NCBI RefSeq assembly: GCF_001021385.1 | Contig: NZ_CP011773.1 | Coordinates: 5,456,001 to 5,520,000, forward strand | Length of the DNA stretch: 64,000 bases | Direction: 5' to 3' | Source: Mycobacterium sp. EPa45 | GTDB lineage: Bacteria; Actinomycetota; Actinomycetes; Mycobacteriales; Mycobacteriaceae | Shown here: positions 16,236-25,655 of the stretch, piece after piece | Numbering within the stretch: position 1 is the stretch's first letter | How the letters are laid out: every line of letters starts with the position of its first letter | Position numbers and translations under genes: made by a program | The notes under the pieces: model-generated | Database searches by the model: none | Told to the model about the DNA's origin: nothing | Seen by the model: only the letters and a program-made list of their open reading frames with translations

Positions 16236-17717
16236 TCAGACGGCCACTTCCGGGTCGGCGAAGATGTCGTTGCCCGGCTCGTGGTCGAGCACCGCGCGCC
16301 GAACGATCATCAGGTACGCGAAGTAGACCCCGCCCGCGACGATCAGCCCGGCGACGATCAGGGTCGGCACGGTCGCGTCGCCGGGGGTGACGAGCACGAA
16401 CACGACGATCACCTCCCAGATCAGCGCGGTGACGGCAACCGGCATCTCGAACCGCCCGAGGCTGAAGCCGCCCTCCTTGTGTTCGAGCCGCTTACGCACC
16501 GCCAGGTAGAGGACGACGATTGCGCCGTAGATGAGCGCGGGCAGAATCGTCGAGCCGATGATCAGCTGCAGCAGCGCTTCTCCGGGGAGGGCGACCATCA
16601 GGGCCACACCGACGAGAAGGATCAGGATCGTCGCGGGGACCGGTGTCTGGGTTCGGTGGTTGACCCGCCGCATGAGCTTGTGAGCCGGAAACCGCTCGTC
16701 GCGGGCCATTGCGAACACCTGCCGCGAGCACGCGGCCATCACGACCATGCCGGCGCCGAACATCGCAAAGACCAATCCCGCCAACAGGATTCGCTCCGAC
16801 ACCGAACCCAACTGGGTGCGGATGATGGCGGCTACCGGTGAGCCGCTGCCGGTCACGCTGGGGATGTCCTTGATAGCGAGGGTGAGGGCGATGAGAAAGA
16901 CCAGGCCGAGTAGTCCTGCCGCGACCACCGATGCCACGATGCCTCGTGGGACGCTGCGGAACGGATCCTTGGCCTCCTCGGCGAGGTTCGCCGCGGAATC
17001 GAAGCCGACCAAGGTGGTGAGGCCCATGACCATCCCGGCCATCAGCCCGCCACCGATTGCGAAATAGTTGGGGTCGCCCACCGTGGTGCCGCGGGAGGTG
17101 AGGTTGGCGATGTCGCCGCTACCGGTGAACACCATGACGGCGCCCAGCGCCAGCACCAGCACGACGACGATGGCGAGCTCGACACCGACGGCACCGGAGG
17201 TGATCAGACCGAGCAGGCGTGTCGACGCGATCACCATGACCGCCTGGAGAATCAAGATCGCGACCGTGAGCAGCCGCGCGGTGTCCTCGCTCGCCTGCAT
17301 TCCCAGCAGCGGCATGAGTGCCTGGCTTGCCAGGGCGTTGTCCAAGGCCACCACGGCGATGGCCAGGTACCAGAAGGTCAACCAGCCGAACAACCACCCG
17401 ATCTTGGGGTTGGCCAGCCGTGAGGCCCACTGGTACGACGACCCGCTGAGCGCAATGCGGGCCGCGAATTGTGCGACCACCAAAGCGACCAGCGTCTGTC
17501 CGATCGCGGCCAGGATCCAGAGCCAGATTCCCACCGGCCCGGCGGTGACCAGGACGTTGTCATATGTTGCGAAGATGCCGACGGCCACCGAGATGAACGC
17601 GAACGAGATCGCGAACACCTGGAACGAGCCGAGAGTCCGTTTCAGCTCAGGTTCGTAGCCGCAGTCGACACATTCTTCATCCGCGGTGGCGTCGTCCGCC
17701 ACATCCTTTGCCGTCAT
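16236..17717 (-). CDS. APC family amino-acid/amine permease
   Basis: A 493-residue integral membrane protein with about 12-13 hydrophobic segments and the features of the amino acid-polyamine-organocation superfamily: ELKRTLGSFQVFAISFAFISV near the start (helix 1), GFDSAANLAEEAKDPFRSVPR (helix 6 and the following loop) and SRQVFAMARDERFP in helix 8. It likely imports an amino acid or amine with protons. The long frame starts at 17879 inside the next gene; I took the ATG at 17717, giving the usual charged cytoplasmic head. A cysteine pair (CVDCG) stands in that head. Its gene follows the methyltransferase by 49 bases on the same strand. Confidence 0.85.
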   Translation of the reverse strand: MTAKDVADDATADEECVDCGYEPELKRTLGSFQVFAISFAFISVAVGIFATYDNVLVTAGPVGIWLWILAAIGQTLVALVVAQFAARIALSGSSYQWASRLANPKIGWLFGWLTFWYLAIAVVALDNALASQALMPLLGMQASEDTARLLTVAILILQAVMVIASTRLLGLITSGAVGVELAIVVVLVLALGAVMVFTGSGDIANLTSRGTTVGDPNYFAIGGGLMAGMVMGLTTLVGFDSAANLAEEAKDPFRSVPRGIVASVVAAGLLGLVFLIALTLAIKDIPSVTGSGSPVAAIIRTQLGSVSERILLAGLVFAMFGAGMVVMAACSRQVFAMARDERFPAHKLMRRVNHRTQTPVPATILILLVGVALMVALPGEALLQLIIGSTILPALIYGAIVVLYLAVRKRLEHKEGGFSLGRFEMPVAVTALIWEVIVVFVLVTPGDATVPTLIVAGLIVAGGVYFAYLMIVRRAVLDHEPGNDIFADPEVAV

Positions 17718-17766
17718 GTCAGACCTTCCGTCGGCGTTGCGGGGCGAAAACTGAAGTGCGCGAGCA

Positions 17767-18906
17767 CTATTGATCGACGTAGGCGCGTGAGTGGTCCAGC
17801 GTGCGCAACCACTCCGGGGCCCCTTGTTCGGTATTGAGGCCCTTTTCGATGACGGCCAGGTTGTGATGGACGTGCACACCGGTGACAGTCAGTTCGGTCG
17901 ACGACCGTTCGTCGTCGGCAGCGCGCATCTGCTCGCTCTGATGCAGACCGTCCAGCAGGTCCTTGATCATCGTCATGGACCGGTACTGCGCCGAGGGGTC
18001 GGGATCGCCGCCCCACTCCGGCCAGTACGACGACGCCAGATCCTCGATCACGTACAGGCCGCCCGGCCGTACATGCGGGAACAGCGCGTTGAACGAAGCG
18101 ATGATGTGGTGGCTCATGTGGCTGCCGTCGTCGATCACGATGTCGAAGGGGCCGATGTCGGTAGCCATCGCGTCGAGGAACTGCTCGTCACCCTGGTCAC
18201 CCTGCACGACGTCCAGGCGGCTCTCCACGATGCCGTTCTTGGCGAAGATGTCCATGCCGTAGATCAGGCCGCGGCGGAAATAGTGCTTCCACATCCGCAG
18301 CGATTCACCACCGGCGTCGGGTGAATCGTAGCCACCCACGCCGATTTCGAGCACCTTCACCGCTTGGTCACGGTAGGGCTCGAAGTACTTCTGGTAGTGC
18401 GGCGTGTACCAGCGGCCGCCCCACTTGTCCGAGCCGAATCTCACGGCGAGGTCGGTAATGTCTTTGGGGCGCTGCGACATTGCACCCGCCAGCTGCCGCA
18501 CGCCGGCTGAGACGGCCGGCGAATACTCCTCGTCGGCGAGTTGCCGCGCGAACAACTCTCGGGTGGCGCCGTGTGGGCCGACAGGACCGAACACCTCTCG
18601 CAGGAGATCGATCAGATCCTGGCGGACGGTCGCCGCAGCGTCGGCATCCCAACCTTCTTCTACCGAGGCGCCACCAGATTTCAGCCTGAAGAGATAGCCG
18701 AGGCGCTCACCGCCGAAGCCGAGGTCGCACTGGACCACAAGTCCATCCGGTGGGCCGTAGAGCAAGCCGGCCCGACAGGCCACTTCCTCCAACAGAATTC
18801 GGGCGACCGCATCAGGACCAAGATCAGCCACCCGCGCCGAGATATCGGGTTCAGGCAAGCAGGCAGCCCGCAGAATTGTTTCGATGAGCGGTATTTCGGT
18901 CGACAT
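17767..18906 (-). CDS. MycE/TylF-like SAM-dependent O-methyltransferase
   Basis: The 379-residue protein has an N-terminal helical domain (about 1-150) and a class I methyltransferase domain with KVLEIGVGGYDSPDAGGESL (SAM-binding motif I), YGMDIFAKNG, DIVIDDGSHMSHH (metal/substrate region) and GGLYVIEDLASSYWPEW. This matches the two-domain layout of macrolide sugar methyltransferases such as MycE. In mycobacteria related enzymes methylate sugars of glycolipids; the substrate here is unknown. The ATG at 18906 fits the start of the N-terminal domain. It stands upstream of the APC permease. Confidence 0.75.
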   Translation of the reverse strand: MSTEIPLIETILRAACLPEPDISARVADLGPDAVARILLEEVACRAGLLYGPPDGLVVQCDLGFGGERLGYLFRLKSGGASVEEGWDADAAATVRQDLIDLLREVFGPVGPHGATRELFARQLADEEYSPAVSAGVRQLAGAMSQRPKDITDLAVRFGSDKWGGRWYTPHYQKYFEPYRDQAVKVLEIGVGGYDSPDAGGESLRMWKHYFRRGLIYGMDIFAKNGIVESRLDVVQGDQGDEQFLDAMATDIGPFDIVIDDGSHMSHHIIASFNALFPHVRPGGLYVIEDLASSYWPEWGGDPDPSAQYRSMTMIKDLLDGLHQSEQMRAADDERSSTELTVTGVHVHHNLAVIEKGLNTEQGAPEWLRTLDHSRAYVDQ

Positions 18907-19090
18907 CAGGGTCACCTCACCTAGAGCCGTGGGAACCCGCGGCTCACGCACCGTACCACCGTTCGCGCGCTGAGGGAGCGTATTGAGCCAGGCCGTCACA
19001 GGCGCTGTCGGAGTCGCACTTATTCGACTGCGGCACAATGTATTCGACCGTTAGTCCGGAAACGTCCCAGCCGGGGGGTACGGTTCGTGA

Positions 19091-19876
19091 GTGAACCATA
19101 TGGCGATAACGATCGCCGAACAGCCTGACCTGACACAGCGCGCGATCAGCGACAGTGACATCTGGCCGGAGTTCAACCTTCAGGGCGAGACCTATCGCCG
19201 ATTGTGGCCGAGGCTGACACAAGACCTGCCGGCCTTCCAGTTCGCGATGTGCGACACACAGACGCACGAGGTGATCGCCGAAGCACACACGGTGCCCTGC
19301 TGGTGGGACGGCACCGACGCAGGCCTCTCCGACGGCATCGACGCAACGATGGCAGACGCATTCCACCGGCACGACACCGATCAGCCGTTCAACACGCTGT
19401 GCGCGATCGCTGCCGAAATCCCGACCGGCGGTCGCGGAACCGGTCTTGCCGCCGAGATCCTGCAGGCGATGGGAGTCATCGCCGGTCGGCACGGTTTCAG
19501 CCAGTTGATCGCCCCTGTTCGTCCGACCTGGAAGGACCGCTATCCGATCACCCCGATCGAGCGCTACATGACCTGGCGCCGCGACGACGGATCACTGGTG
19601 GACCCGTGGCTACGGCTCCACGAGCGGATGGGTGCGCGGATGGGACCCTCGACGGCCAGTTCGTACCGGATCGCCGGGACGGTGGCCGAATGGGAGTCCT
19701 GGCTCAACATGGCGTTGCCCGAGTCGGGTGATTACGTGTTTCCGGGCGGCCTTGCTCCGCTGCACGTCGATCACGACGCCGACCAGGCCACATACCTCGA
19801 GCCGAATGTGTGGATGATCCACAACCTGTCCTCGCTGGAGGCCTACCAGGCGGACGCCTCAACAAAGGAATCGTGA
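19091..19876 (+). CDS. GNAT-like acetyltransferase
   Basis: A 261-residue protein with a GNAT-type acetyl-CoA motif (RGTGLAAEILQAMGVIAGRHG; RGxG near residue 117) and conserved WKDRYPITPIERYMTW further on. It would transfer an acetyl group from acetyl-CoA to an unidentified amine. A GTG at 19091 or the ATG at 19100 could start it; the difference is three residues. It stands alone between the divergent methyltransferase and the convergent epimerase gene. Confidence 0.6.
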   Translation: MNHMAITIAEQPDLTQRAISDSDIWPEFNLQGETYRRLWPRLTQDLPAFQFAMCDTQTHEVIAEAHTVPCWWDGTDAGLSDGIDATMADAFHRHDTDQPFNTLCAIAAEIPTGGRGTGLAAEILQAMGVIAGRHGFSQLIAPVRPTWKDRYPITPIERYMTWRRDDGSLVDPWLRLHERMGARMGPSTASSYRIAGTVAEWESWLNMALPESGDYVFPGGLAPLHVDHDADQATYLEPNVWMIHNLSSLEAYQADASTKES

Positions 19877-19895
19877 ACTAGCGCAGGCTAATTCA

Positions 19896-20885
19896 TCACC
19901 CCCGGCCGAGGCTGTCGGCCAGGGCCGACAGAGTCTCAGCCGCGCTGTATTTGGGCTTCCAGCCGAGTAGATTTCTGGCCTTGCTGGTGTCCATCACCGT
20001 CGAAGCCCGCCCGGCGTGCAACCACTCCAGCGCCGAGGGCACGAACGGCAGGCGCGCCAGCACCTCCGATGTGGCGACTGCGGCGAGGTGCGGCACCTTG
20101 ACCGGCCGAGCACCGAGCGCCCGGCCGACGTCTGACATCGTCAACAGACCGTCACCGGCCAGGTTGTACGCCCCGGGCGGCGCAGTCGCGGTGGTGACCG
20201 CCAGGGCGATCGCCGACGCGACGTCATCGTGGTGGACCAACTGGACCGGGGTACCCGGGTCAGGCATCGGAGGTTTGAGCAACGGCACCGCATCGGTGAG
20301 TCGACGCACTACCCCGGGCAGTTGATTCCACGGCATGGCCTCGGCCAGCGCCGGCGCCTTGGGCCCGGCGACGATGCAGGGCCGCAGTACGTACACCTCC
20401 AGCGACGAACCCTTGGTGGCCGCGGCCAGCACCTCCTCACACGCGGCCTTCTGCTCGGAGTAGTAGTGCTCCGGTGTGCCACGAGTGGGCACGTCCTCGG
20501 TGATGGGCACGGGGTTGTCCGCGTAGTAGCCGTAGGCCGCCACCGAGGACGTGTAAACGAGCCGGCGCGGTCCCCCGGCCACGGTGGCCTCGAAAACGTT
20601 GCGGGTGCCCGCGAGATTGATCCTGGCGCTCTCTTCCCGGGTGCCCATGATGATGAATGCAAGGTGTACGACCACGTCGACGTCGGCGACCAGCGCATCG
20701 ACGGCATCGCGATCCAGGATGTCGCCCTGCCGGTACTCCGTCTTCGTCCACCCGCGGTCAGCCGGGTCGAAAGGCCGGCGAGCCATCCCGACGATGTGCA
20801 TCACGTCGGGGTGCGCCTCGAGCGCCTCGATCGCGGAGATCCCGATCTCGCCGGTCGGGCCGGTGACTGCTACGCGAAGAGCCAT
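19896..20885 (-). CDS. NAD-dependent epimerase/dehydratase family protein
   Basis: An extended SDR of 329 residues: VAVTGPTGEIG (Rossmann loop), YTSSVAAYG and the active-site pair YYSEQK (YxxxK), with a substrate region after residue 180. It resembles the sugar-nucleotide epimerase/3-beta-HSD family acting on nucleotide sugars or steroids. The open frame continues to 21710 but the added sequence is antisense to the methyltransferase gene, so I start at the ATG at 20885. It diverges from that gene across 86 bases. Confidence 0.8.
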   Translation of the reverse strand: MALRVAVTGPTGEIGISAIEALEAHPDVMHIVGMARRPFDPADRGWTKTEYRQGDILDRDAVDALVADVDVVVHLAFIIMGTREESARINLAGTRNVFEATVAGGPRRLVYTSSVAAYGYYADNPVPITEDVPTRGTPEHYYSEQKAACEEVLAAATKGSSLEVYVLRPCIVAGPKAPALAEAMPWNQLPGVVRRLTDAVPLLKPPMPDPGTPVQLVHHDDVASAIALAVTTATAPPGAYNLAGDGLLTMSDVGRALGARPVKVPHLAAVATSEVLARLPFVPSALEWLHAGRASTVMDTSKARNLLGWKPKYSAAETLSALADSLGRG

Positions 20886-20971
20886 GGGGCTGCTTATTCC
20901 CGGCTTGGATCGGGGCAAACGCAGGGCGGGTGACCCGAGCGTGACCGTCGCAGGGCTGACACCATCGAGGT

Positions 20972-21788
20972 ATGGAAACCAGACCAGAGGCGGTAGCCGA
21001 TACCGGACTTGGTGGCCGCGATCCGCGCTCGCGAGTCGAAACGCGAGGACCGGCTGTTCACCGATCCGTTCGCCGACAAGCTGGCGGGCGAGGCCGGCCA
21101 CCGAATCCTCGACGCGGCCCTGGCCACCTCCGGGGAGCGGACCACGTTGCAGATCGTGGTCCGCACCAGGTTCTGGGACGACGCCATGCTGGGGGCGGCG
21201 TCGTCGTGCCGGCAGGTCGTTCTGGTCGCCGCCGGGCTGGACGCGCGGGCCTACCGGCTGGACTGGCCGGCGGACACCACGGTCTTCGAACTGGACCAGC
21301 CGTCGGTGATCGCGGCGAAAAACGCGATCCTCGCCGAGGACGATCCGCGGTGCGCGCGCGTGCCGATCGGAGTGGACCTCGCCCGGGACTGGCCAACAGC
21401 CCTGCGGTCGGCCGGCTTCGACGCCGCCCTGCCGACGGGCTGGCTGATCGAGGGACTCCTGCAATACCTCGCCGAAGACGCCGTGCACCTGCTGTTCGAA
21501 CGCATCGACACACTGTCGGCGCCGGGATCGGTGCTGTGCTACGACGTCGTCGGCAAGTCGCTGCTGGAGGCACCGTTCATGGCCGGGCTGCTGAAGTCGA
21601 TGGCAGACAGCGGTGCTCCGTGGCTGTTCGGCACCGATCATCCCGAGGAGTTGGTGCCGGGTTGGTCGGCGGAGGTCACCGACGTCGCCGAGCCCGGCAA
21701 TCGGTGGCATCGCTGGTATGCGCCGCCCACTCCGGCCGGCGTACCCGACGCGCCGCGCGGGTATTTCGTCGTCGCGACCAAGGACTAG
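20972..21788 (+). pseudogene. PPM/leucine carboxyl methyltransferase family gene with one-base frameshift
   Basis: From 21009 the frame encodes a SAM-dependent methyltransferase of the family common in mycobacteria: VAAIRARESKREDRLFTDPF, LVAAGLDARAYRLDWP (SAM site) and LIEGLLQYL. The expected N-terminus METRPEAVADTG lies just upstream in another frame from the ATG at 20972. Removing one T of the pair at 21009-21010 joins them as ADTG-LVAAIRARE. A caller would start at the TTG at 21009 and report 259 residues. Either the gene is broken in this strain, or it is a sequencing error; otherwise it is intact to the stop at 21788. Confidence 0.7.
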
Positions 21789-21864
21789 CCAGATATCGAG
21801 TCAGACGTGAGAGCGACGTCGTGCGGCAAATCCGCGCTCTGAGTTCTGGCTCGTTGGACGCGTC

Positions 21865-22302
21865 CTATTCGTCGAGCGCCTTGCCGCTGTGCATTTTCAG
21901 CGCGTCGCTGACGTTGGCCTTCTTGTCCTCGGCCAGGCCGGCCTCGGCGGCCTTCTTGCGCTTGGCGATGACCTTGGTGACGGCCCCATCCAGTTTCGAG
22001 CCCAGCGGGAAACCGAGGTAGTGCGTCAGGAAGATCGCCATCTCCTTGAGCTCGTCGGGCGTGAGCTCCTCGTTGTGCAGGGCGGCGTTGGCTTGGATCT
22101 CGGCCAGGTCGGAGATGCCGAGCGCGGTGACGACCGTCAGCGTCATGATGCGCTTGTCCCGCATGGTCAGGCCGGGTCGCGTCCAGATGGTGCCGAACAG
22201 ATGATCCGCGGTGAGCGCGAAGTAGTCTCCCGGCGAGTCCGGCATCTCCCAGCCGTAGACCTCGTTCATCTTGTCCAGGCCCTTGCGGCGCAGTTCGTCC
22301 AT
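21865..22302 (-). CDS. Carboxymuconolactone decarboxylase-family protein (Rv0771-like)
   Basis: The 145-residue protein has the helical CMD/AhpD-like fold: TRPGLTMRDKRIMTLTVVTA and HNEELTPDELKEMAIFLTHYLGFP. It lacks the CxxC of AhpD, like true CMD relatives. Its place next to the reductase, SDR and aldehyde dehydrogenase matches Rv0771 in H37Rv. The ATG at 22302 follows AAAGGAGTGACG; the GTG at 22308 would sit on the ribosome site. It ends the leftward operon that starts with the aldehyde dehydrogenase. The reaction is unknown; a lysine-rich tail (about 110-140) is notable. Confidence 0.8.
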   Translation of the reverse strand: MDELRRKGLDKMNEVYGWEMPDSPGDYFALTADHLFGTIWTRPGLTMRDKRIMTLTVVTALGISDLAEIQANAALHNEELTPDELKEMAIFLTHYLGFPLGSKLDGAVTKVIAKRKKAAEAGLAEDKKANVSDALKMHSGKALDE

Positions 22303-22304
22303 CG

Positions 22305-23156
22305 TCACTCCTTTGTGTGTGGGACACCGAGCCCGGCGGCCAGATCCCGTATTGCGATCTCGGCCAGCGGCAGCTCGACACCGGTGGCTTCACCAAGGCC
22401 GAGCGCCAGCCTCAGATCTTTCTCGGCCAGGCCGCGGGTGTGGATGAACATGTTGTACAGGAAGTGATCTGGCTGCAGAGGAGTGGTGTCGTCCCGAAAC
22501 ATGATCGCACCAGGGCCGCCGCTTTGGGCATCGCTGTGCCGCACCACCCGCCCCAATTTCTGGATGTCGATTCCAGACGCTTCGGCGAGTCGCTGCGCCT
22601 CGCACGCAGCGGTAAAGCCGATGAAGGTCAGCATGTTTCGGGCGATCTTCATCCGGGTGCCGGCTCCCGGCTCGCCGGCGCGGACCACCAGTGAAGCCCA
22701 TCGCTTGAACACCGGCTTGACGATTTCGTACGCCTCGTCGTCGGCGCCGACCATGACGGCCAACTCGCCCTTGTCGGCGGCGCCCGCACCGCCGCTGACC
22801 GGGGCGTCGACGATGTGAATACCCTTGGGCCGCAACTGCTGCGCCAGCTCACCGGCGGTCGCGGGCTCGATCGTGGAATGGATCGCGATGACCGTCCCGG
22901 GCTTGGCGTGTTTGGCGAGTTGGCCCACCACCTCGCGCACCTGCTCGTCATTGAGCACGGTGACTTCGATGACATCGGCCGCTGAAACATCAGTGACGTC
23001 GTCCGCCAATTCGGCACCCAGTTCGGCGAACGGAGTCTTGGCCTCGGCCCGGACGTCGAACACGATCAATCCTCCCGGCCAGTCGGCGAGCCGCCTGGCC
23101 ATCGGGGCACCCTGGTTGCCCAGCCCGATGTAGCCGACTTTGACCGAGTCGCTCAT
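22305..23156 (-). CDS. NAD(P)-dependent 3-hydroxyisobutyrate dehydrogenase-family reductase (Rv0770-like)
   Basis: A 283-residue beta-hydroxyacid dehydrogenase: the N-terminal GYIGLGNQGAPMARRL binds the dinucleotide, DAPVSGGAGAADKGELAVMVG is the substrate motif, and the catalytic lysine is in GTRMKIARNM. It likely oxidises a 2-methyl-3-hydroxyacid or related compound. I chose the ATG at 23156 because longer frames overlap the upstream SDR. It overlaps the start of the CMD gene and lies 31 bases after the SDR, so the four leftward genes form one operon. Confidence 0.85.
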   Translation of the reverse strand: MSDSVKVGYIGLGNQGAPMARRLADWPGGLIVFDVRAEAKTPFAELGAELADDVTDVSAADVIEVTVLNDEQVREVVGQLAKHAKPGTVIAIHSTIEPATAGELAQQLRPKGIHIVDAPVSGGAGAADKGELAVMVGADDEAYEIVKPVFKRWASLVVRAGEPGAGTRMKIARNMLTFIGFTAACEAQRLAEASGIDIQKLGRVVRHSDAQSGGPGAIMFRDDTTPLQPDHFLYNMFIHTRGLAEKDLRLALGLGEATGVELPLAEIAIRDLAAGLGVPHTKE

Positions 23157-23187
23157 GAGCCCCGCCCTATTCTCTTCGCGCAAGCGC

Positions 23188-23937
23188 TCATCGGAAGATC
23201 TGTCCACCGTCGACGTTGAAGATCTGGCCGGTGATCCACTTGGCCTGATCGGACAGCAGGAATAGGCACATCCCGACCAGATCGTCGACTTCACCCATGC
23301 GCGACAACGGAATTCCCTTGACGATGTCGGCGACCATCTCCTGCGGCGTGGTGCTGCGGTTGGCTTCGGTGTTGATCGGGCCGGGCGCGATCGCGTTGAT
23401 CCTGATGTTCTGGCCGCCGAGTTCGGTGGCCAGCTGCTGGGTGAGGCTGTTGACGCCGGCCTTGGCCAGGCCGTAGTAGTTCGAGTACAGCCACGCCGCC
23501 GTCGACGACTGGTTGATGATCGCACCGCCGCCGCGCTTGGCCATCTTCCGGTAGACCGCTCGGGTGCAGACCAGCGCGCCGTCGAGGTTCACGCTCATGA
23601 ACTTCTTGTAATAGTCCCAGTCCACGGTGATCAGGAAGTCCAGCTTCATCCCGCCGAAGATGGCGGCATTGTTCACCAGGTAGTCGATACCGCCGAACTC
23701 GGCGAGGGTTTGATCCGCCATCGCCTTGGCCGAGGCCGGATCGCTGACGTCCACCGGCAGCGCGAGCGCATTACCGCCCTCGCCCTTGATACCGTCGGCC
23801 ACCTTCTGGGCGCCCTCGGTGTTGATGTCGGCGACCACCACGGCCGCGCCCTCGCGGGCCAGCGCCTCGGCGTAGGCCTGGCCGATGCCGCCCCCCGCGC
23901 CGGTGACGATGGCCACCTTGTCGTCGAACTGTCCCAT
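23188..23937 (-). CDS. SDR family oxidoreductase (Rv0769-like)
   Basis: A 249-residue classical SDR: TGAGGGIGQAYAEAL (cofactor loop), DINTEGAQK (acidic residue suggesting NAD preference), NNAAIFGG, and the serine-tyrosine-lysine set in NQSSTAAWLYSNYYGLAKAG. It ends in an FNVDGGQIF tail. The ATG at 23937 follows a purine-rich AAAAGGAGAG site. It occupies the place of Rv0769 between the aldehyde dehydrogenase and reductase genes. Substrate unknown. Confidence 0.87.
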   Translation of the reverse strand: MGQFDDKVAIVTGAGGGIGQAYAEALAREGAAVVVADINTEGAQKVADGIKGEGGNALALPVDVSDPASAKAMADQTLAEFGGIDYLVNNAAIFGGMKLDFLITVDWDYYKKFMSVNLDGALVCTRAVYRKMAKRGGGAIINQSSTAAWLYSNYYGLAKAGVNSLTQQLATELGGQNIRINAIAPGPINTEANRSTTPQEMVADIVKGIPLSRMGEVDDLVGMCLFLLSDQAKWITGQIFNVDGGQIFR

Positions 23938-24020
23938 GCTCTCTCCTTTTCAGCGCCGAACGTGGAGTTGTTGTTGACTTTCGCCTCGATGAGCGCAACA
24001 ACTCGACGCTCGCGAGTTGG

Positions 24021-25487
24021 CTAGACCGCTGTGGCAATGACTTTCAGCTCGAGGTATTCCTCGAAGCCGGCCAGCCCCATCTCCCGGCCGACGCCGGACT
24101 GCTTGTAACCGCCGAACGGCGCGTCGGCGGAGTACCACACCCCGCCGTTGACGTTTACGGTGCCGACCCGCAGCCGGTTCGCGACCCCCTGCGCACGCTC
24201 GGGATCACTGCTGAACACGGTGCCCGACAAGCCGTACGGCGAATCGTTGGCGATGCGGACCGCGTCGTCGTCACCGTCGTGGGCGATCACCGTCAGCACC
24301 GGACCGAAGATCTCTTCGCGCGCCACACGAGCGGAATTGTCCAGACCGGCGATCACCGTGGGCTCGATGAAGAACCCGGTGTCACGGTCGGCCGGGCGCC
24401 CACCGCCACAGGCGAACCGGCCGCCTTCGGTGATCGCGAGATCGAGGTAGGACTGCACCCGGTCGCGCTGACGCTCGGAAATGACCGGGCCGCAGATGGT
24501 TCCGGGATTGGTCGGGTCGCCTGGCTTGATGCCGCCCATCGTCGCCGCGGCCGCCTCGACCGCTTCGTCGTAGCGGGCCCGCGGCACCACCAGACGGGTG
24601 GTGATCGCGCACCCCTGACCGGCGTGCATCGAGGCGGTGAACGCCGCCATCGAGCACGCACCGCCCAGATCGGCGTCATCGAGCACCAGGAACGCCGATT
24701 TGCCGCCCAGCTCGAGGAATACCTTCTTGATGGTCGCCGCGCCGGCGGCCATCACGGCGCGGCCGGTGTTCGTGGAGCCGGTGAACGACACCATGTCGAC
24801 ACGCGGGTCGCTGGACAGCAGCGCACCCACCGAGTGGTCGTTCGAGGTGACGATGTTGACCACACCGGGCGGGATGTCGGTGTGCTCGGCAATCAGTTCG
24901 CCGAGAACTGCTGCACACCAAGGGGTATCGGGCGCGGGCTTGAGCACGATGGTGTTGCCTGCCGCCAGCGCGGGGCCGAGCTTGGCCAGGTTGATCTGGT
25001 GCGGGAAGTTCCACGGTGTGATGGCACCGACGACGCCGACGGCCTCGCGGGCAATGGTCCGCTGGGTCTTGATTCCCATCGGCGCCGCAACACCGAGATC
25101 CTGGCGCCACGAATAGTTCTCGGCGGTGTCGGCGCTGAACGACAGGTCTTCGACCGGTCCCTCCAGCTGCGCGGCCGAGGTCAGCATGCGCGGGGCACCC
25201 ACCTCGGCCATCGTCATCTCGCGAAGTTCCTCGACGTGTTCCTTCATCGCGTCGCGGAGCTGGCGGATGCCGCGTACCCGCAGCTCGGTGTTGGTGGACC
25301 AGTCGGTGGTGTCGAAGGCGCGCCGTGCGGCGTCGATGGCACTGCTCATGTCGTCGGCGTCGGCGTCGGCGGCGGTACCCAGCACCTCTTCGGTCGCCGG
25401 ATTGATCGTCGGGTATCTGCCGTTACCGCCCGGCACCAGCTTCCCGTCGATGAAGAGATCGCTGTTCTTATCGGCCGAAATCGCCAT
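24021..25487 (-). CDS. aldA: Aldehyde dehydrogenase (Rv0768-like, aldA)
   Basis: A 488-residue NAD(P)-dependent aldehyde dehydrogenase: TPWNFP (cofactor), FTGSTNTGRAV, the general base in LELGGKSAFLV and the catalytic cysteine in HAGQGCAITTRL. It oxidises an aldehyde to the acid; in this cluster it could act after the P450s or the alcohol dehydrogenase. Upstream frames to 25586 extend into the promoter, so I use the ATG at 25487. It is the first gene of the leftward operon, divergent from the TetR gene, with a GGACACGTGTCC palindrome 22 bases upstream. Confidence 0.87.
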   Translation of the reverse strand: MAISADKNSDLFIDGKLVPGGNGRYPTINPATEEVLGTAADADADDMSSAIDAARRAFDTTDWSTNTELRVRGIRQLRDAMKEHVEELREMTMAEVGAPRMLTSAAQLEGPVEDLSFSADTAENYSWRQDLGVAAPMGIKTQRTIAREAVGVVGAITPWNFPHQINLAKLGPALAAGNTIVLKPAPDTPWCAAVLGELIAEHTDIPPGVVNIVTSNDHSVGALLSSDPRVDMVSFTGSTNTGRAVMAAGAATIKKVFLELGGKSAFLVLDDADLGGACSMAAFTASMHAGQGCAITTRLVVPRARYDEAVEAAAATMGGIKPGDPTNPGTICGPVISERQRDRVQSYLDLAITEGGRFACGGGRPADRDTGFFIEPTVIAGLDNSARVAREEIFGPVLTVIAHDGDDDAVRIANDSPYGLSGTVFSSDPERAQGVANRLRVGTVNVNGGVWYSADAPFGGYKQSGVGREMGLAGFEEYLELKVIATAV

Positions 25488-25509
25488 CCCGATTCCCGTC
25501 TGCTTCGTT

Positions 25510-25521
25510 GGACACGTGTCC
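25510..25521. promoter_or_regulatory. Palindromic operator GGACACGTGTCC before aldA
   Basis: A perfect 12-base palindrome, 22 bases upstream of the aldehyde dehydrogenase start. A near-identical copy (GGACATGTGTCC) stands at 25656 before the divergent TetR gene. Two matching sites at the two ends of the shared intergenic region suggest that this TetR represses both operons. Confidence 0.6.
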
Positions 25522-25655
25522 GAGATTCCGTCATTCGCACCATAGCGGCAGACCCGGGCACGGTGCAAGAGCCTGACGGACCTCAAGCAAAGAAGCCCAT
25601 TGAACTGGCATTTCGATGCCTACTCTTGCCTACCGGGACCAGGATCCGATAACTT

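Noticed and set aside
19896..21710. 604-aa minus-strand frame as one fused protein
   Set aside because: Only the C-terminal 329 residues are an epimerase; the N-terminal extension is antisense to the methyltransferase gene.
24279..25652. 457-aa plus-strand open frame
   Set aside because: It is antisense to the aldehyde dehydrogenase gene, which has all family motifs; the plus reading has low-complexity GR/DR-rich sequence.
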